From Hyphomicrobiales bacterium (GTDB lineage Bacteria > Pseudomonadota > Alphaproteobacteria > Rhizobiales > Rhizobiaceae), in assembly GCA_900473175.1 (NCBI GenBank), contig UCKM01000009.1, positions 40,175 to 104,174 of the forward strand: 64,000 nucleotides of DNA, written 5' to 3'. The number at the start of each line of letters is the position of its first letter. Position 1 is the stretch's first letter. The translations under genes were made by a program, and so were the position numbers. Below the pieces are notes generated by a model that was given only the letters and a program-made list of their open reading frames with translations, ran no database searches and was not told the DNA's origin. Of the stretch, positions 25,966 through 35,316 are shown one piece after another.

Positions 25966-26145
25966 ATGAGAGACCTTGCCTTGACGCTTGCAGCAATCGC
26001 ACTCGCCGGCTGCACGGGGAACAAAATCGAGCCGCCATATATTACGCCGCAGTCGTCGATCTATGGCGCACCGAGGGTGGCGTTGACGGGCCGGTGCGTG
26101 CCGGTTCACAAGGGACAGTTGACGGCGTCAAGCTGCGTGAAATAG
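25966..26145 (+). CDS. Small lipoprotein
   Basis: The start at 25966 (MRDLALTLAAIALAGC, 59 residues) has AGGGAAA eight bases upstream; an earlier in-frame start at 25918 would bury the signal. The lipobox LAGC places the lipid-modified cysteine at residue 16, so the mature protein is 44 residues with two further cysteines. It resembles the short lipoproteins scattered through rhizobial genomes, usually without assigned function. It stands between two minus-strand genes. Confidence 0.7.
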   Translation: MRDLALTLAAIALAGCTGNKIEPPYITPQSSIYGAPRVALTGRCVPVHKGQLTASSCVK

Positions 26146-26258
26146 TAGTAGTCTGTGAGGCGCGTTTCCACCGGTTCACCCTGGTGGAAATGCTATAAGC
26201 ATCTGCAACGTGGCGGCGGTTACCGGCCGCAGGCAAGCGCATTGAACAACGCCCCCGC

Positions 26259-27674
26259 TCAGCCCAACGCCGCTTGCGCGTGCTCCAATCCCCAGTGAAG
26301 CAGCTCAGCGGCCCGCGCATCTGTCGATGCCTCGGCATAGCAGCGCAGTTCCGGCGCATTGCCGGAGGCGCGGTAGTGGACCACGTCGCCGCCCTCCAGA
26401 ACGACCCTGACCCCGTCGATGGCGTCGCTCTCCCGGATCGGGCCAATTTCGGCAAAGAAGCGCTCTCTTTGCCCCGCGTCGAGCAGGCCTTGCAGAAACG
26501 GGCCGCTCGACGATGCAGGTACATGTTCGATACGCCCGCTGCGTGTGAACCGGGCCGGCAATGCGCCGAGCAGCGCGGAGACCTTCGATCCATGCTCCGC
26601 CGCCATGCCAAGAATACTGAGGATCGGCAGCATCGCATCACGGGTGGGAAGCGCATCGAGCCGTCGCCCGTCTATGGTCACGGCCGAGCCAAGCAGCACG
26701 CCGCCATTGGCTTCAAAGCCGACAACGCGCTCGTAGCCATCCCTGATGGCCTGTTGCATCGCCTCGATGACATAGGGCGAGCCAACCCGGGTGCGGTACA
26801 CCCTTTTAAACAGACCACTGAGCTCGATTGCCGTGTTGGATGTCACCGGCGTGACCACCGCGTCGGCACCGAGGAAATGTGCGGTCAACAGCCCGACGCT
26901 GTCGCCGCGCAGGAAAACGCCGCGTTCATCGGCGACAAGCGGACGGTCCGCATCGCCGTCGGTGGAAACAAGCGCATCAAGCTTGTGCTCACGCGTCGCA
27001 GCCTCAGCAAAAGCGATGTCTTCCGGCCGCAGCGCCTCGGTATCGACCGGCACGAAGACATCTGAGCGCCCGAGGGCAATCGTCTCGGCGCCGGCACCCT
27101 GCAACAGGTCAACGAGCAGATCGCGGGCGACGGAACTGTGCTGGTAGACGCCGATACGTTTCCCCGAAAGCGCCTCAGGTCGGAGGATAGAGCCGCTGCG
27201 GGCCGCATAGTCCTTGAGCGCATTCGTCAGAATCGATACTGCCGGATTGCCGGGCGCCGGATTTGGGGCATCAAGATCGAGCACCGCAAGAATGCCGGCC
27301 TCGTCGGCCTTGTCGATCTCGCCATCGGGCCGATAGAATTTGAGGCCATTGCGATCGTCGGGAATATGACTCCCGGTGACCATTATAGCGGGGACGTTCT
27401 GGCTCAGCGCTCGAAATGCGAGTGCCGGCGTTGGCAGCGGACCGCAAATTTCCACCTTAATGCCGAAGGCCTCCGCCGCCCCGATGCAGGCTGCGGCGAT
27501 ACGCGGGCTGCTGGACCGAAGGTCATAGCCGACGAGGATTTTTCCGCCCTGTTTCGTGCCATGCTGTTGCTGCATGTGTCGCAAGAAGGCGGTCGTATAG
27601 GCCGCGCAGACCGGGTCGGTCAGTTCGGTCACCAGCCCGCGAAGGCCGCTTGTTCCAAATTTCAGACTGTTCAT
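26259..27674 (-). CDS. Phosphomannomutase/phosphoglucomutase
   Basis: The 471-residue cytoplasmic enzyme interconverts hexose 1- and 6-phosphates and so feeds GDP-mannose, UDP-glucose or dTDP-sugars. The phosphoserine S102 is in TGSHIPDDRNGLKFY, the magnesium site is D239-G-D241-A-D243-R, and the sugar-binding loop is GFEANGGVLLG. The phosphate-binding part near the C-terminus is present (RASGNAPELRCY). It is the gene closest to the rfb operon and supplies its precursors and those of gmd/fcl further on. Which sugar it prefers cannot be told from sequence. Confidence 0.93.
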   Translation of the reverse strand: MNSLKFGTSGLRGLVTELTDPVCAAYTTAFLRHMQQQHGTKQGGKILVGYDLRSSSPRIAAACIGAAEAFGIKVEICGPLPTPALAFRALSQNVPAIMVTGSHIPDDRNGLKFYRPDGEIDKADEAGILAVLDLDAPNPAPGNPAVSILTNALKDYAARSGSILRPEALSGKRIGVYQHSSVARDLLVDLLQGAGAETIALGRSDVFVPVDTEALRPEDIAFAEAATREHKLDALVSTDGDADRPLVADERGVFLRGDSVGLLTAHFLGADAVVTPVTSNTAIELSGLFKRVYRTRVGSPYVIEAMQQAIRDGYERVVGFEANGGVLLGSAVTIDGRRLDALPTRDAMLPILSILGMAAEHGSKVSALLGALPARFTRSGRIEHVPASSSGPFLQGLLDAGQRERFFAEIGPIRESDAIDGVRVVLEGGDVVHYRASGNAPELRCYAEASTDARAAELLHWGLEHAQAALG

Positions 27675-27806
27675 GGCATCATCATCGTTGGCGAAGCGTG
27701 GCGACGGCCACGATCATCAGTCGCGAGCAACTATAGGCAGCATTTGCCGATTTTCCTATCGAAACAAAAGGCTACGGCCTTCGTCAAACGGATAAGGCAG
27801 TTGCCT

Positions 27807-28700
27807 TTATGCCTCGGTGTCGGCCAGCAGTCGGGCGACGGTCTTGCGCATTGAATCCTGCCAATCGGGAGCGCGCCATCCAAAAACGTTGAAGAATTTG
27901 TCCGTAGAAAGGCGTGAATTCAAAGGCCGTCTGGCTTTGGTGGGGTAATCGGCACTGGAGATGTCGACCACGTCAGCGAATGGTCCGCCATTCTCGCGGC
28001 TCGCTGCAAAGATCGCGCGCGCAAAACCGCTCCAGTTGATGCTGCCCGTTCCGGCGAGGTGGTAAATGCCGTAGGGAGCAATGGCGGGATCGGCACGGAG
28101 TTGTTTCGCGACCGTGATGATGGCATCGGCGATGTCCAGCGCGGAGGTCGGGTTTCCCCATTGATCGCTGACCACTGACACGGAATCGCGACTTCCCGCC
28201 AGCTGCAGCATCGTCTTGAGGAAATTCTTGCCGAACGGGCTGTAGACCCACGCCGTTCTGAGGATGATGTGTCGTGGATTGGCATTTGCGACGGCAATTT
28301 CGCCGTCGAGCTTGCTTTGGGCGTAGACGCCGTGCGGGCCCGTCTTGTCCGTCTCACGATAAGGCTCGGTGCCATCACCGGAAAAGACGTAGTCGGTCGA
28401 AAGATGAACGACTGGAACGCCGAGGTCCGAGGCCATCCGGGCGACGGCCTTTGCCCCGGCAACATTGATCGCCCGCGCCAACTCCGGCTCGTCCTCGGCC
28501 TGGTCGACCGCCGTATAGGCGGCAGCGGAAACGACAAGGTCCGGCGCTGCCCGCGCGATGGCCGACGTGACGGTAAATGGATCCGACAAATCGAGTTCCG
28601 GCCGCCCGAGTGCCACAATCTCGATGTCCGTGTGCAAGGCGCCGCGTTCGACAAGGCTGCGAACGACCTGGCCGTCCTTGCCTGTAACGACAATCCTCAT
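27807..28700 (-). CDS. rfbD: dTDP-4-dehydrorhamnose reductase
   Basis: The 297-residue short-chain dehydrogenase makes dTDP-L-rhamnose in the last step of the pathway. It has the nucleotide-binding opening [13 protein letters not shown], the STDYVF motif at 101-106, and the catalytic Y126-x3-K130 (YAQSK). Its ATG overlaps the rfbB stop by four bases, so it is the distal gene of the rfbACBD transcript. Confidence 0.95.
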   Translation of the reverse strand: MRIVVTGKDGQVVRSLVERGALHTDIEIVALGRPELDLSDPFTVTSAIARAAPDLVVSAAAYTAVDQAEDEPELARAINVAGAKAVARMASDLGVPVVHLSTDYVFSGDGTEPYRETDKTGPHGVYAQSKLDGEIAVANANPRHIILRTAWVYSPFGKNFLKTMLQLAGSRDSVSVVSDQWGNPTSALDIADAIITVAKQLRADPAIAPYGIYHLAGTGSINWSGFARAIFAASRENGGPFADVVDISSADYPTKARRPLNSRLSTDKFFNVFGWRAPDWQDSMRKTVARLLADTEA

Positions 28701-29767
28701 GCACTTGCCTTGGCGTCGACGCCAAGTCGTTCACCGGCATAGCGGCCGCTGCGGATTGGCTCCCACCACCATTCATTGGCAAGATACCAATCGATGGTCT
28801 TGGCAAGGCCTGTCTCAAAGGATTCGACCGGAGTCCAGCCGAGGTCCTTCTCGATCTTCGACGCGTCGATCGCGTAGCGGCGGTCATGGCCGGGCCGGTC
28901 TGACACAAAGGTGATGAGATCGCGATAGCGGCCGCCGCCCTTGCGCGGGCGCTTCTGGTCGAGGATATCGCAGATCGTTTCCACCACATTGAGATTGGTT
29001 TTCTCATTGTGGCCGCCGATATTATAACTCTCGCCAACCTTGCCCTTGCTTACCACCGTCTCGAGCGCCCGCGCATGGTCTTCCACGTAAAGCCAGTCGC
29101 GCACATTGGCGCCGGCGCCGTAGACGGGCAATTGCTTGCCGTCGAGCGCGTTCAGAATGACCAGCGGGATGAGCTTTTCCGGGAAGTGGAACGGCCCGTA
29201 ATTGTTGGAGCAATTGGAAAGGACCACTGGCAGGCCGTAGGTTTCATGCCAGGCACGGACGAGGTGATCCGATGCGGCCTTCGAGGCCGAATAGGGTGAC
29301 GACGGGGCATAGGGCGTTTCCTCGGTGAAGATGCCGCTGTCGAAGGGCAGGTCACCGAATACCTCGTCGGTCGAAATATGATGGAAGCGGAAAGCGCTTT
29401 TCGCCTCTGCGGGCAGCTCTCGCCAATAGGCAAGCGCAGCATTGAGCAAGCGGAACGTCCCCACGATATTCGTCTCGATGAAAGCTGCGGGACCGTCAAT
29501 CGATCTGTCGACATGGCTTTCCGCGGCGAGATGCATGATCGCATCGATATTCTCGCTGCGCAGCAATTCCAGGATTGAGGCGTCATCGCAGATATCGGCC
29601 TGGACAAAGCGATAATTCGGGTAGTTTTCAATCTGACGCAGCGAGGTCAGGTTGCCGGCATAGGTCAGCTTGTCGACGTTGATGACGTGATTGTTCGGGT
29701 TGGCCGCAAGCTGGCGACACACGGCCGAACCGATAAATCCGGCACCGCCGGTGACGAGAATCCGCAT
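28697..29767 (-). CDS. rfbB: dTDP-glucose 4,6-dehydratase
   Basis: The 356-residue NAD-dependent enzyme makes dTDP-4-dehydro-6-deoxyglucose, the second step of dTDP-L-rhamnose synthesis. The Rossmann motif GGAGFIG is at 7-13, the active-site TDEVFG at 133-138 (Asp and Glu for dehydration), and Y159-x3-K163 (YSASK) completes the set. It follows rfbC by 15 bases and overlaps rfbD by four. Nothing is unusual. Confidence 0.96.
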   Translation of the reverse strand: MRILVTGGAGFIGSAVCRQLAANPNNHVINVDKLTYAGNLTSLRQIENYPNYRFVQADICDDASILELLRSENIDAIMHLAAESHVDRSIDGPAAFIETNIVGTFRLLNAALAYWRELPAEAKSAFRFHHISTDEVFGDLPFDSGIFTEETPYAPSSPYSASKAASDHLVRAWHETYGLPVVLSNCSNNYGPFHFPEKLIPLVILNALDGKQLPVYGAGANVRDWLYVEDHARALETVVSKGKVGESYNIGGHNEKTNLNVVETICDILDQKRPRKGGGRYRDLITFVSDRPGHDRRYAIDASKIEKDLGWTPVESFETGLAKTIDWYLANEWWWEPIRSGRYAGERLGVDAKASA

Positions 29768-29782
29768 CCATAAGCTCCGTAA

Positions 29783-30340
29783 TTAGAAAATGAACGTTTC
29801 CGCATCGGCAAGGCTTGGTGCTGACCGATCCTTGTCCGACAGTTGAATTTGATCGGACGGGATCGGCCATTCGATGCCGATCTGCGGATCGTCGAAACGG
29901 ATCGAACGATCATGTTCGGGCGAATAGTAATCCGTAACCTTGTAAATCACCTCGGTATTTTCTTCGAGGGTCATGAAGCCGTGCGCGAAACCCTTGGGCA
30001 CCAGAATCTGGTTCCATTTCTGCGCCGAGAGTTCGAGCGCGACCCATTTGCCGAATGTCGGCGAGCCCTTGCGGATGTCGACAGCCACATCGATGATGGA
30101 GCCGCGAATGACACGCACGAGCTTGTCCTGCGCTCTTGGCGACAGCTGGTAATGGAGGCCACGCACGACGCCCTTCGCCGCTGACAGCGAATGATTGTCC
30201 TGTACAAAGACGAGGTCGATGCCGGCCTCTGAAAACCGGGCCGCATTATAGGTTTCGGAAAAGAACCCGCGGTCGTCGCCGAACCGCTTGGGCACGATTT
30301 CAAGTACCCCATCAAGACCAAGATTGCGTATCTCAAGCAT
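29783..30340 (-). CDS. rfbC: dTDP-4-dehydrorhamnose 3,5-epimerase
   Basis: The start at 30340 ([15 protein letters not shown], 185 residues) is chosen because it gives the family's usual length and overlaps the rfbA stop by eight bases; upstream in-frame starts lie deep inside rfbA. The cupin enzyme carries the catalytic H63 (VRGLHYQ) and the tyrosine of TDYYSPEHD. It performs the third step of dTDP-L-rhamnose synthesis. Confidence 0.95.
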   Translation of the reverse strand: MLEIRNLGLDGVLEIVPKRFGDDRGFFSETYNAARFSEAGIDLVFVQDNHSLSAAKGVVRGLHYQLSPRAQDKLVRVIRGSIIDVAVDIRKGSPTFGKWVALELSAQKWNQILVPKGFAHGFMTLEENTEVIYKVTDYYSPEHDRSIRFDDPQIGIEWPIPSDQIQLSDKDRSAPSLADAETFIF

Positions 30341-31217
30341 CTGTCGCCAACTCCACGATACGGCGCCGCAAATAGGCGGCATAGGCGGTCTTCCCGAGTT
30401 TCGAGGCGCGGTCAAGCACCTGCTCGTCGGTAATCCAATGGTTCTGGTAAGCGATTTCCTCGGGACAGGCGATCATGACGCCTTGCCGGTGCTCGATGGT
30501 GCGCACGAACGAAGAGGCTTCATGCAGGCTGTCGTGCGTTCCGGTGTCGAGCCAGGCATAGCCCCGGCCGAGCCTCTGGACATGCAGATCGCCCCGCTCG
30601 AGGTAGATATTGTTGACCGCCGTGATTTCGAGTTCGCCCCGCGCCGATGGCTCAATATTCGCCGCGATATCGACCACATCATTGTCGTAGAAATAGAGGC
30701 CGGTGACCGCCCAATTCGATTTCGGCTTTTGCGGCTTTTCCTCGATAGAAATCGCGCGTTTTGTTGCCCGATCGAACTCGACGACGCCATAGCGTTCGGG
30801 ATCCTCGACGTGATAGGCGAAGACAGACGCGCCCTTCTTGCGCTCAGCCGCCTCCTTGCACAGCCGCGACAGGCCGTCGCCGTAATAGATATTGTCGCCC
30901 AGCACCATGGCGACGGGGTCGTTGCCGATGAACTCGCGACCAATGATGAAGGCTTCCGCCAGTCCGTTGGGCTGCGGCTGTTCGGCGAAGGAGAGGTTGA
31001 GACCAAAATCGCTGCCATCCCCGAACAAGTCGCGGAATACCGGCAGGTCGCGCGGCGTCGATATGATCAGAATGTCCTTGATCCCCGCGAGCATCAGAAC
31101 GCTCAGCGGGTAGAAGATCATCGGCTTGTCATAGATCGGCAATATCTGTTTCGATACCGCGATCGTCAGTGGATAGAGCCGCGTTCCGCTCCCGCCCGCT
31201 AGAATAATACCCTTCAT
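30333..31217 (-). CDS. rfbA: Glucose-1-phosphate thymidylyltransferase
   Basis: The 294-residue nucleotidyltransferase makes dTDP-glucose, the first step of rhamnose synthesis. The nucleotide-binding [11 protein letters not shown] is at 8-18, and the sequence continues with [15 protein letters not shown] and the metal-binding VLGDNIYYG (about 105-113). It is the first gene of the rfbACBD operon, divergent from wzm; the 248-base gap between them should hold both promoters. Confidence 0.96.
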   Translation of the reverse strand: MKGIILAGGSGTRLYPLTIAVSKQILPIYDKPMIFYPLSVLMLAGIKDILIISTPRDLPVFRDLFGDGSDFGLNLSFAEQPQPNGLAEAFIIGREFIGNDPVAMVLGDNIYYGDGLSRLCKEAAERKKGASVFAYHVEDPERYGVVEFDRATKRAISIEEKPQKPKSNWAVTGLYFYDNDVVDIAANIEPSARGELEITAVNNIYLERGDLHVQRLGRGYAWLDTGTHDSLHEASSFVRTIEHRQGVMIACPEEIAYQNHWITDEQVLDRASKLGKTAYAAYLRRRIVELATDA

Positions 31218-31465
31218 ATCAACGAAAATCCTACATCATGGAATGCCGGGGAACCGTTAGCCTATCCGCAACCATTGGACAACCTTTGTCTGTGAATGCT
31301 TCGGCCAGGCGCCCTGCGCCGCCTAAACCCCAAAAGCGGCATGATCTTGGCCCGGCTCCCTGCCCGCTTCAATCCTGAATTGCGACAGCCAGTCACTATT
31401 AAGTCCAATTCTAATGTGCTAACCGCGTGGCCTGCACAAAAGCAAAACGGAGAGACTGCAGATAA

Positions 31466-32275
31466 ATGGCAAAGGCGATCACGCAGAAGACGACTGCATG
31501 GGAGGATATTTCCGCCTCGGTCGCCAATTTCCGGCTGGCCGCGCTGCTAGGATGGCAGGATGTTGCCCAGCGCTACAGACGCTCGAGCGTCGGCGCGTTC
31601 TGGCTGACCATCAACATGGGCGTGCTCATCGGAGCGCTCGGCCTGGTGTTCGGAACGATATTCAACACGCCGATGTCGGAATTCCTGCCGTTCATCTGTA
31701 TCGGCCTGATCATGTGGGGCTACTTTTCAAGCCTTGTCAGCGAGGGTTGCGGCAGTTTCATTTCCAACTCGGATACGATGTTGCAGCTCCCCATACCGTT
31801 TTTCACCTATATTTTGCGAACCTGGTGGCGCAACACCATCATCCTCGCCCACAATATGGTGATCTTTCCCATCGTCCTTCTGATATTCGGCAAGTTCGTC
31901 AACATCAATGCGCTGCTGGTTATCCCGGGCTTTGCCCTTGTATCGCTCAACTTCCTTTGGATCATGATCGTTTTGGCGGTCCTGTGCACGCGCTACCGGG
32001 ATCTGACACAGATTGTCCAGAACATCATGCAGGTCGGCATGTACGTCACGCCGATCATGTGGATGCCCGCCAACTTGCCCGGCGGCGCACGATCCGAGTT
32101 GATGCTCAAGCTCAATCCGCTTTACCACCTGCTCAGCGTGGTGAGGGACCCGTTGCTTGGCAGTACCGGAACGCCGTTGAACTGGCTGGTCAGCATCGCA
32201 ATGGCGATCGTCGGATGGACTGTCGCACTGCTCTTCCTCAATCGCTTCCGTGCCCGGATCACCTACTGGCTATGA
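31466..32275 (+). CDS. wzm: Polysaccharide ABC exporter, permease subunit (Wzm-like)
   Basis: The 269-residue inner-membrane protein has about six transmembrane segments and belongs to the ABC-2 transporter family (YRRSSVGAFWLTINMGV near the N-terminus, NPLYHLLSVVRDPLLG near the C-terminus). With the next gene it forms the pump that moves lipid-linked polysaccharide across the inner membrane. GGAGAG lies upstream of the ATG, and the stop overlaps wzt by four bases. It is divergent from rfbA. Confidence 0.9.
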   Translation: MAKAITQKTTAWEDISASVANFRLAALLGWQDVAQRYRRSSVGAFWLTINMGVLIGALGLVFGTIFNTPMSEFLPFICIGLIMWGYFSSLVSEGCGSFISNSDTMLQLPIPFFTYILRTWWRNTIILAHNMVIFPIVLLIFGKFVNINALLVIPGFALVSLNFLWIMIVLAVLCTRYRDLTQIVQNIMQVGMYVTPIMWMPANLPGGARSELMLKLNPLYHLLSVVRDPLLGSTGTPLNWLVSIAMAIVGWTVALLFLNRFRARITYWL

Positions 32276-33057
32276 ACATCGCTTCCCCACAAAATTTCGC
32301 GCAGGTAGACATGACCTCCATGCATCTCGAAAACGTCACTGTGGATTTTCCGATCTACAATACGAAAAGCAGATCGCTGAAGAACCAGGTCATGAGCTTG
32401 GCGACGGGCGGCACGATCGGCTCCAATCCCGAGGGCCATGTCGTCATTCGCGGCCTGGAAAATGTCAGTCTCAGCCTCAAGGAAGGCGAGCGGCTCGGTC
32501 TCATCGGGCATAACGGCTCAGGCAAGACAACGCTGCTGCGCGTCATGAGCGGCGTCTACTACCCTTCCGGCGGCAGCATAGCGATCAACGGGAAATGCAC
32601 ATCGCTGATCAACATCTCGCTCGGTATCGATGCCGAGGCCACGGGGCGCGAGAACATCGGCATTCGCGGCGCATTGCTCGGTTTCAGCAAGCGGGAACTC
32701 GCGGCGCGCCAGGTCGAGATCGAGGAATTCTCCGAGCTCGGCAACTTCCTCGACATGCCGGTGCGCACCTATTCGACCGGCATGCAATTGCGTCTCGCAT
32801 TCTCGATATCGACAGTGATTCAGCCGGAAATCCTCATAATGGACGAATGGCTGGCGACCGGCGACGAAGGGTTCCAGACGAAAGCCAACGAGCGTCTGCA
32901 CGATCTCGTCAACAAGACCAAGATCCTCATCATCGCCAGTCACTCGAAGGATCTGCTGCTGAAGAACTGCACCCGCATTGTCTGGCTTGAACATGGCAAG
33001 GTGCGGATGGACGGGGATGCCGAAACGGTTGCCAACGCCTATTTCGGCCACCAATAG
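32272..33057 (+). CDS. wzt: Polysaccharide ABC exporter, ATP-binding subunit (Wzt-like)
   Basis: The 261-residue ATPase has Walker A GHNGSGKTT at 79-87, the signature YSTGMQLRLAFS, Walker B ILIMDEW and the switch histidine in ASHSKD. The first 55 residues before the ATPase core are typical of teichoic-acid/O-antigen exporters. It lacks the long C-terminal carbohydrate-binding domain of O9a-type Wzt, so chain termination is not sensed by this subunit. It overlaps wzm by four bases and converges on the glycosyltransferase at 33079. Confidence 0.93.
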   Translation: MNIASPQNFAQVDMTSMHLENVTVDFPIYNTKSRSLKNQVMSLATGGTIGSNPEGHVVIRGLENVSLSLKEGERLGLIGHNGSGKTTLLRVMSGVYYPSGGSIAINGKCTSLINISLGIDAEATGRENIGIRGALLGFSKRELAARQVEIEEFSELGNFLDMPVRTYSTGMQLRLAFSISTVIQPEILIMDEWLATGDEGFQTKANERLHDLVNKTKILIIASHSKDLLLKNCTRIVWLEHGKVRMDGDAETVANAYFGHQ

Positions 33058-33078
33058 CAATTTCAGTCATCCGCACGT

Positions 33079-34017
33079 TCAGATTTTTCCCAGGAACGCC
33101 GCCACGTAAAGCCCTAGCTGATCCAGGAACGTTTGCCTGTAGGCCCCCGAGCGCACCAGATAATAGAGGCGCCCGAATGGCCCGGCGCGGCGGGTCCGGT
33201 CGAACAGCTCATATGCCCTGACCGCCTCCTTCGTCAGAAGGTCGCGGTTGCGGGCAAGACCTTTCATGTTGAGCTCGGTCCATTCGCCGAGCTGACCCTT
33301 GAGGAGCAGCCGAAGCCTGCGCACGCGCGCCATGATCCCCACATTGGAACCGAACTGATTGTTCACGTGCTGCCGGTAACGCACAAGCATCTCGGGTGAA
33401 TAGTGAACGGCTCCGCCTGTTCCGGAAATGATCAGATAGATCCACCAGTCATGACTGACGAAATCCGAGCGGCGTGACGCTTCAGCCAGAACAAGGTGCG
33501 CCGCGCGGTTGTAGAGCATCGTGTTGCCGCCGGCGAGGCTCTGGGTCAGGGCATTCCTGAAACCGGGCGGACGGGAAAACAAGGGCGACGGCCCGATGAC
33601 ACTGCCTTCATCGGTCACGGCAAGCGTGCGCGAACAGAACAATGACGGCTTTGCTGGAGAATTGTTTTCGATCCAATCAACGGAGGCCGCGAGCTTCGCA
33701 GGCTCCCAGTGGTCGTCCTGGTCCGAGAAAGCATAATAATCTGAAACGATATCCGGATTGACGATCAGCGAGCGGAAGTTTTCCGCATAGCCTTTGCACG
33801 GCCCTGAAAGCACGGTGAACGTGCCCTTCGACCATTTGCGCCGCCAGGTCTCCAAGAGATCCCGCGTTGCGTCGGTCGAGCCGTCGTCCGACACCCAAAT
33901 ATCGATCGCCGGGTAGGTCTGGCTCTCGATCGATGCCAATTGCTCGCTCAAGAACGGCGCGCCGTTATAGGTAGCAAGGAGAACCGAAACCACGCCTTTT
34001 GATGGGTGCTGGGGCAA
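33079..34017 (-). CDS. Family 2 glycosyltransferase (rhamnosyltransferase-like)
   Basis: The 312-residue cytoplasmic enzyme has a GT-A fold: opening VSVLLATYNGAPFLSEQL, nucleotide-binding VSDDGSTD at 42-49, and the metal-binding SDQDDHW at 98-104. This pattern, with the family ending HDWWIYLI, is common in WcaA- and rhamnosyltransferase-like GT2 proteins of O-antigen clusters. It is transcribed toward wzt. The donor is probably dTDP-L-rhamnose given its neighbours, but that is inference. Confidence 0.88.
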   Translation of the reverse strand: MPQHPSKGVVSVLLATYNGAPFLSEQLASIESQTYPAIDIWVSDDGSTDATRDLLETWRRKWSKGTFTVLSGPCKGYAENFRSLIVNPDIVSDYYAFSDQDDHWEPAKLAASVDWIENNSPAKPSLFCSRTLAVTDEGSVIGPSPLFSRPPGFRNALTQSLAGGNTMLYNRAAHLVLAEASRRSDFVSHDWWIYLIISGTGGAVHYSPEMLVRYRQHVNNQFGSNVGIMARVRRLRLLLKGQLGEWTELNMKGLARNRDLLTKEAVRAYELFDRTRRAGPFGRLYYLVRSGAYRQTFLDQLGLYVAAFLGKI

Positions 34018-34259
34018 ACTATCGAAGTCCTGGACAAAGAATCATGGCAATGCGCTCTATCATAGGGGAATACAGCTTTTTTAGCCGTTTGCAGGCAAAA
34101 AGCGCAGGGATGGAGCAAATCCGGGGCCGGATTGCCGGTCAGCGGTCAAAATCCACAACAAACGGCAAAAACATGCGAACGGGGGTTTGCATCGGGAAAG
34201 AATTCAACTATATGACGACCCGCACTGACCAATCGCCGCCGCCCGCCAAGGGCGGCTGT

Positions 34260-34333
34260 TGGGGAATAGGTTAACGGTAGACCCACGGACTCTGACTCCG
34301 TTAGTCCTGGTTCGAATCCAGGTTCCCCAGCCA
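34260..34333 (+). tRNA. tRNA-Gln (anticodon CTG)
   Basis: The 74-base gene folds normally. Acceptor TGGGGAA pairs with TTCCCCA and is followed by GCCA. The anticodon stem ACGGA/TCCGT holds the loop CTCTGAC (anticodon CTG), and the T arm reads GGTTCGAATCC. Its last 17 bases plus one are repeated at 36829-36846, so it is the integration site of the element that follows. Confidence 0.95.
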
Positions 34334-34334
34334 A
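34317..34334 (+). repeat. attL of the tRNA-Gln element
   Basis: TCCAGGTTCCCCAGCCAA, at the 3' end of tRNA-Gln, is identical to 36829-36846. The flanks on both sides diverge at once, so the core is 18 bases. The tRNA stays intact, as expected when an integrase recombines at its 3' end. Confidence 0.92.
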
Positions 34335-34682
34335 ACTCTTATCGGTCGTTTGCACGGCGTTGATTTTCACCACTAATATTATTGTAAATCAATATGTTAG
34401 GTATCATCGACGCTTTGCCTCTCACGCGGATGGGTAACTATCACCCACATCTCGAACCACACCTCTGCACCCACACTTGGAGGTACGTAAAAGCTTTGGC
34501 TCTGGCAGCTTATAGCGTCAGGACTTTTAGCTATCTAATACGTTGTCGCGTCACCGTGGCATAGCGTGCTCAGTTTGCCATACTCTGAGCCAATCTAGCA
34601 TCCCTTCCAGAAGTCAAACGAATAGTGAGGTGCAGAATGCTCAGAAGGGATAGATTTGTTTACTCAACAGGAGGGAGAATCA

Positions 34683-35027
34683 ATGGCTGCCGAGATTTAT
34701 GCGGGAATCAGTGCCTTTAAAACCATGTTTGATATGGCTAAGGCTTTGAAGGATATGGATACGGCTAGCTCCAGAAATGGGGCTGTTATCGATCTCCAAG
34801 AGAAAATCCTTGCTGCTCAGGCTGCGTATGCAACGCTGACCACCCGCGTCGGCGAACTTGAAAGGGAAGTCACTCGCTTCGAATCATGGGAAGTAGAGAA
34901 ACAGCGTTACCAGCTTGAGCAATTGCCACCGGGAATCTTGATGTACCGTTTGAAAGCGGGAATGGAAAACGGAGAACCCGAACATAGCCAGCCAGACATT
35001 CCAGGCGATGATTACGACTCCAAGTAA
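34683..35027 (+). CDS. Small phage/island-associated protein, unknown function
   Basis: The 114-residue protein starts at 34683 with a strong GGAGGGAG upstream. Its first part, MAAEIYAGISAFKTMFDMAK, and the following KALKDMDTASSRNGAVIDLQ and helical ELEREVTRFESWEVEKQRY are features I associate with a recurrent small protein of phages and islands in proteobacteria. In relatives as I recall them the C-terminus carries a cysteine-rich zinc-like end after a GEPEHxxCPxC-type motif. Here the frame ends GEPEHSQPDIPGDDYDSK without cysteines, so it may be truncated by a late frameshift. Function unknown. Confidence 0.7.
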   Translation: MAAEIYAGISAFKTMFDMAKALKDMDTASSRNGAVIDLQEKILAAQAAYATLTTRVGELEREVTRFESWEVEKQRYQLEQLPPGILMYRLKAGMENGEPEHSQPDIPGDDYDSK

Positions 35028-35093
35028 GATAAGCAAAAGCCTTGCAGGACGTCCCCCTTTGATCCTGCAAGCAGATTCTGCGAGGTCGCGCAT
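34884..35093 (-). CDS. Possible small membrane protein antisense to the 34683 gene
   Basis: The minus frame from MRDLAESACRIKGGRPARL contains one strong membrane segment (LLLILLGVVIIAWNVWLAMF) after a basic stretch, which favours a real inner-membrane protein. Its 3' part overlaps the 34683 gene for about 145 bases on the opposite strand. An earlier in-frame ATG at 35216 has AGGGAAG upstream and may be the true start. The composition is good but the overlap lowers confidence. Confidence 0.35.
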   Translation of the reverse strand: MRDLAESACRIKGGRPARLLLILLGVVIIAWNVWLAMFGFSVFHSRFQTVHQDSRWQLLKLVTLFLYFP

Positions 35094-35316
35094 CAAGTCA
35101 AGGCGACCACCTTTTGCAGGGTTAATCGGTCGTTCGCATAAAGGTGAAGACCACACGACCTTTTGATGGTCTGAGTAATTAAAACACCAGCTAAAGTTCC
35201 GCCTTGTAGTGGCCATGACATAGCTTCCCTAGGAGCGTCGTTGTCGCTTGGCCTTTCTGGCCTACCGGTCACCGCACAAAACGCGCTCTACGGTCGAACG
35301 GGTGCGCGGGAAATGC

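Noticed and set aside
31498..33057. 519-residue plus frame spanning wzm and wzt
   Set aside because: Its first half is out of frame with wzm and has nonsense composition; only the part from 32272 is the real Wzt.
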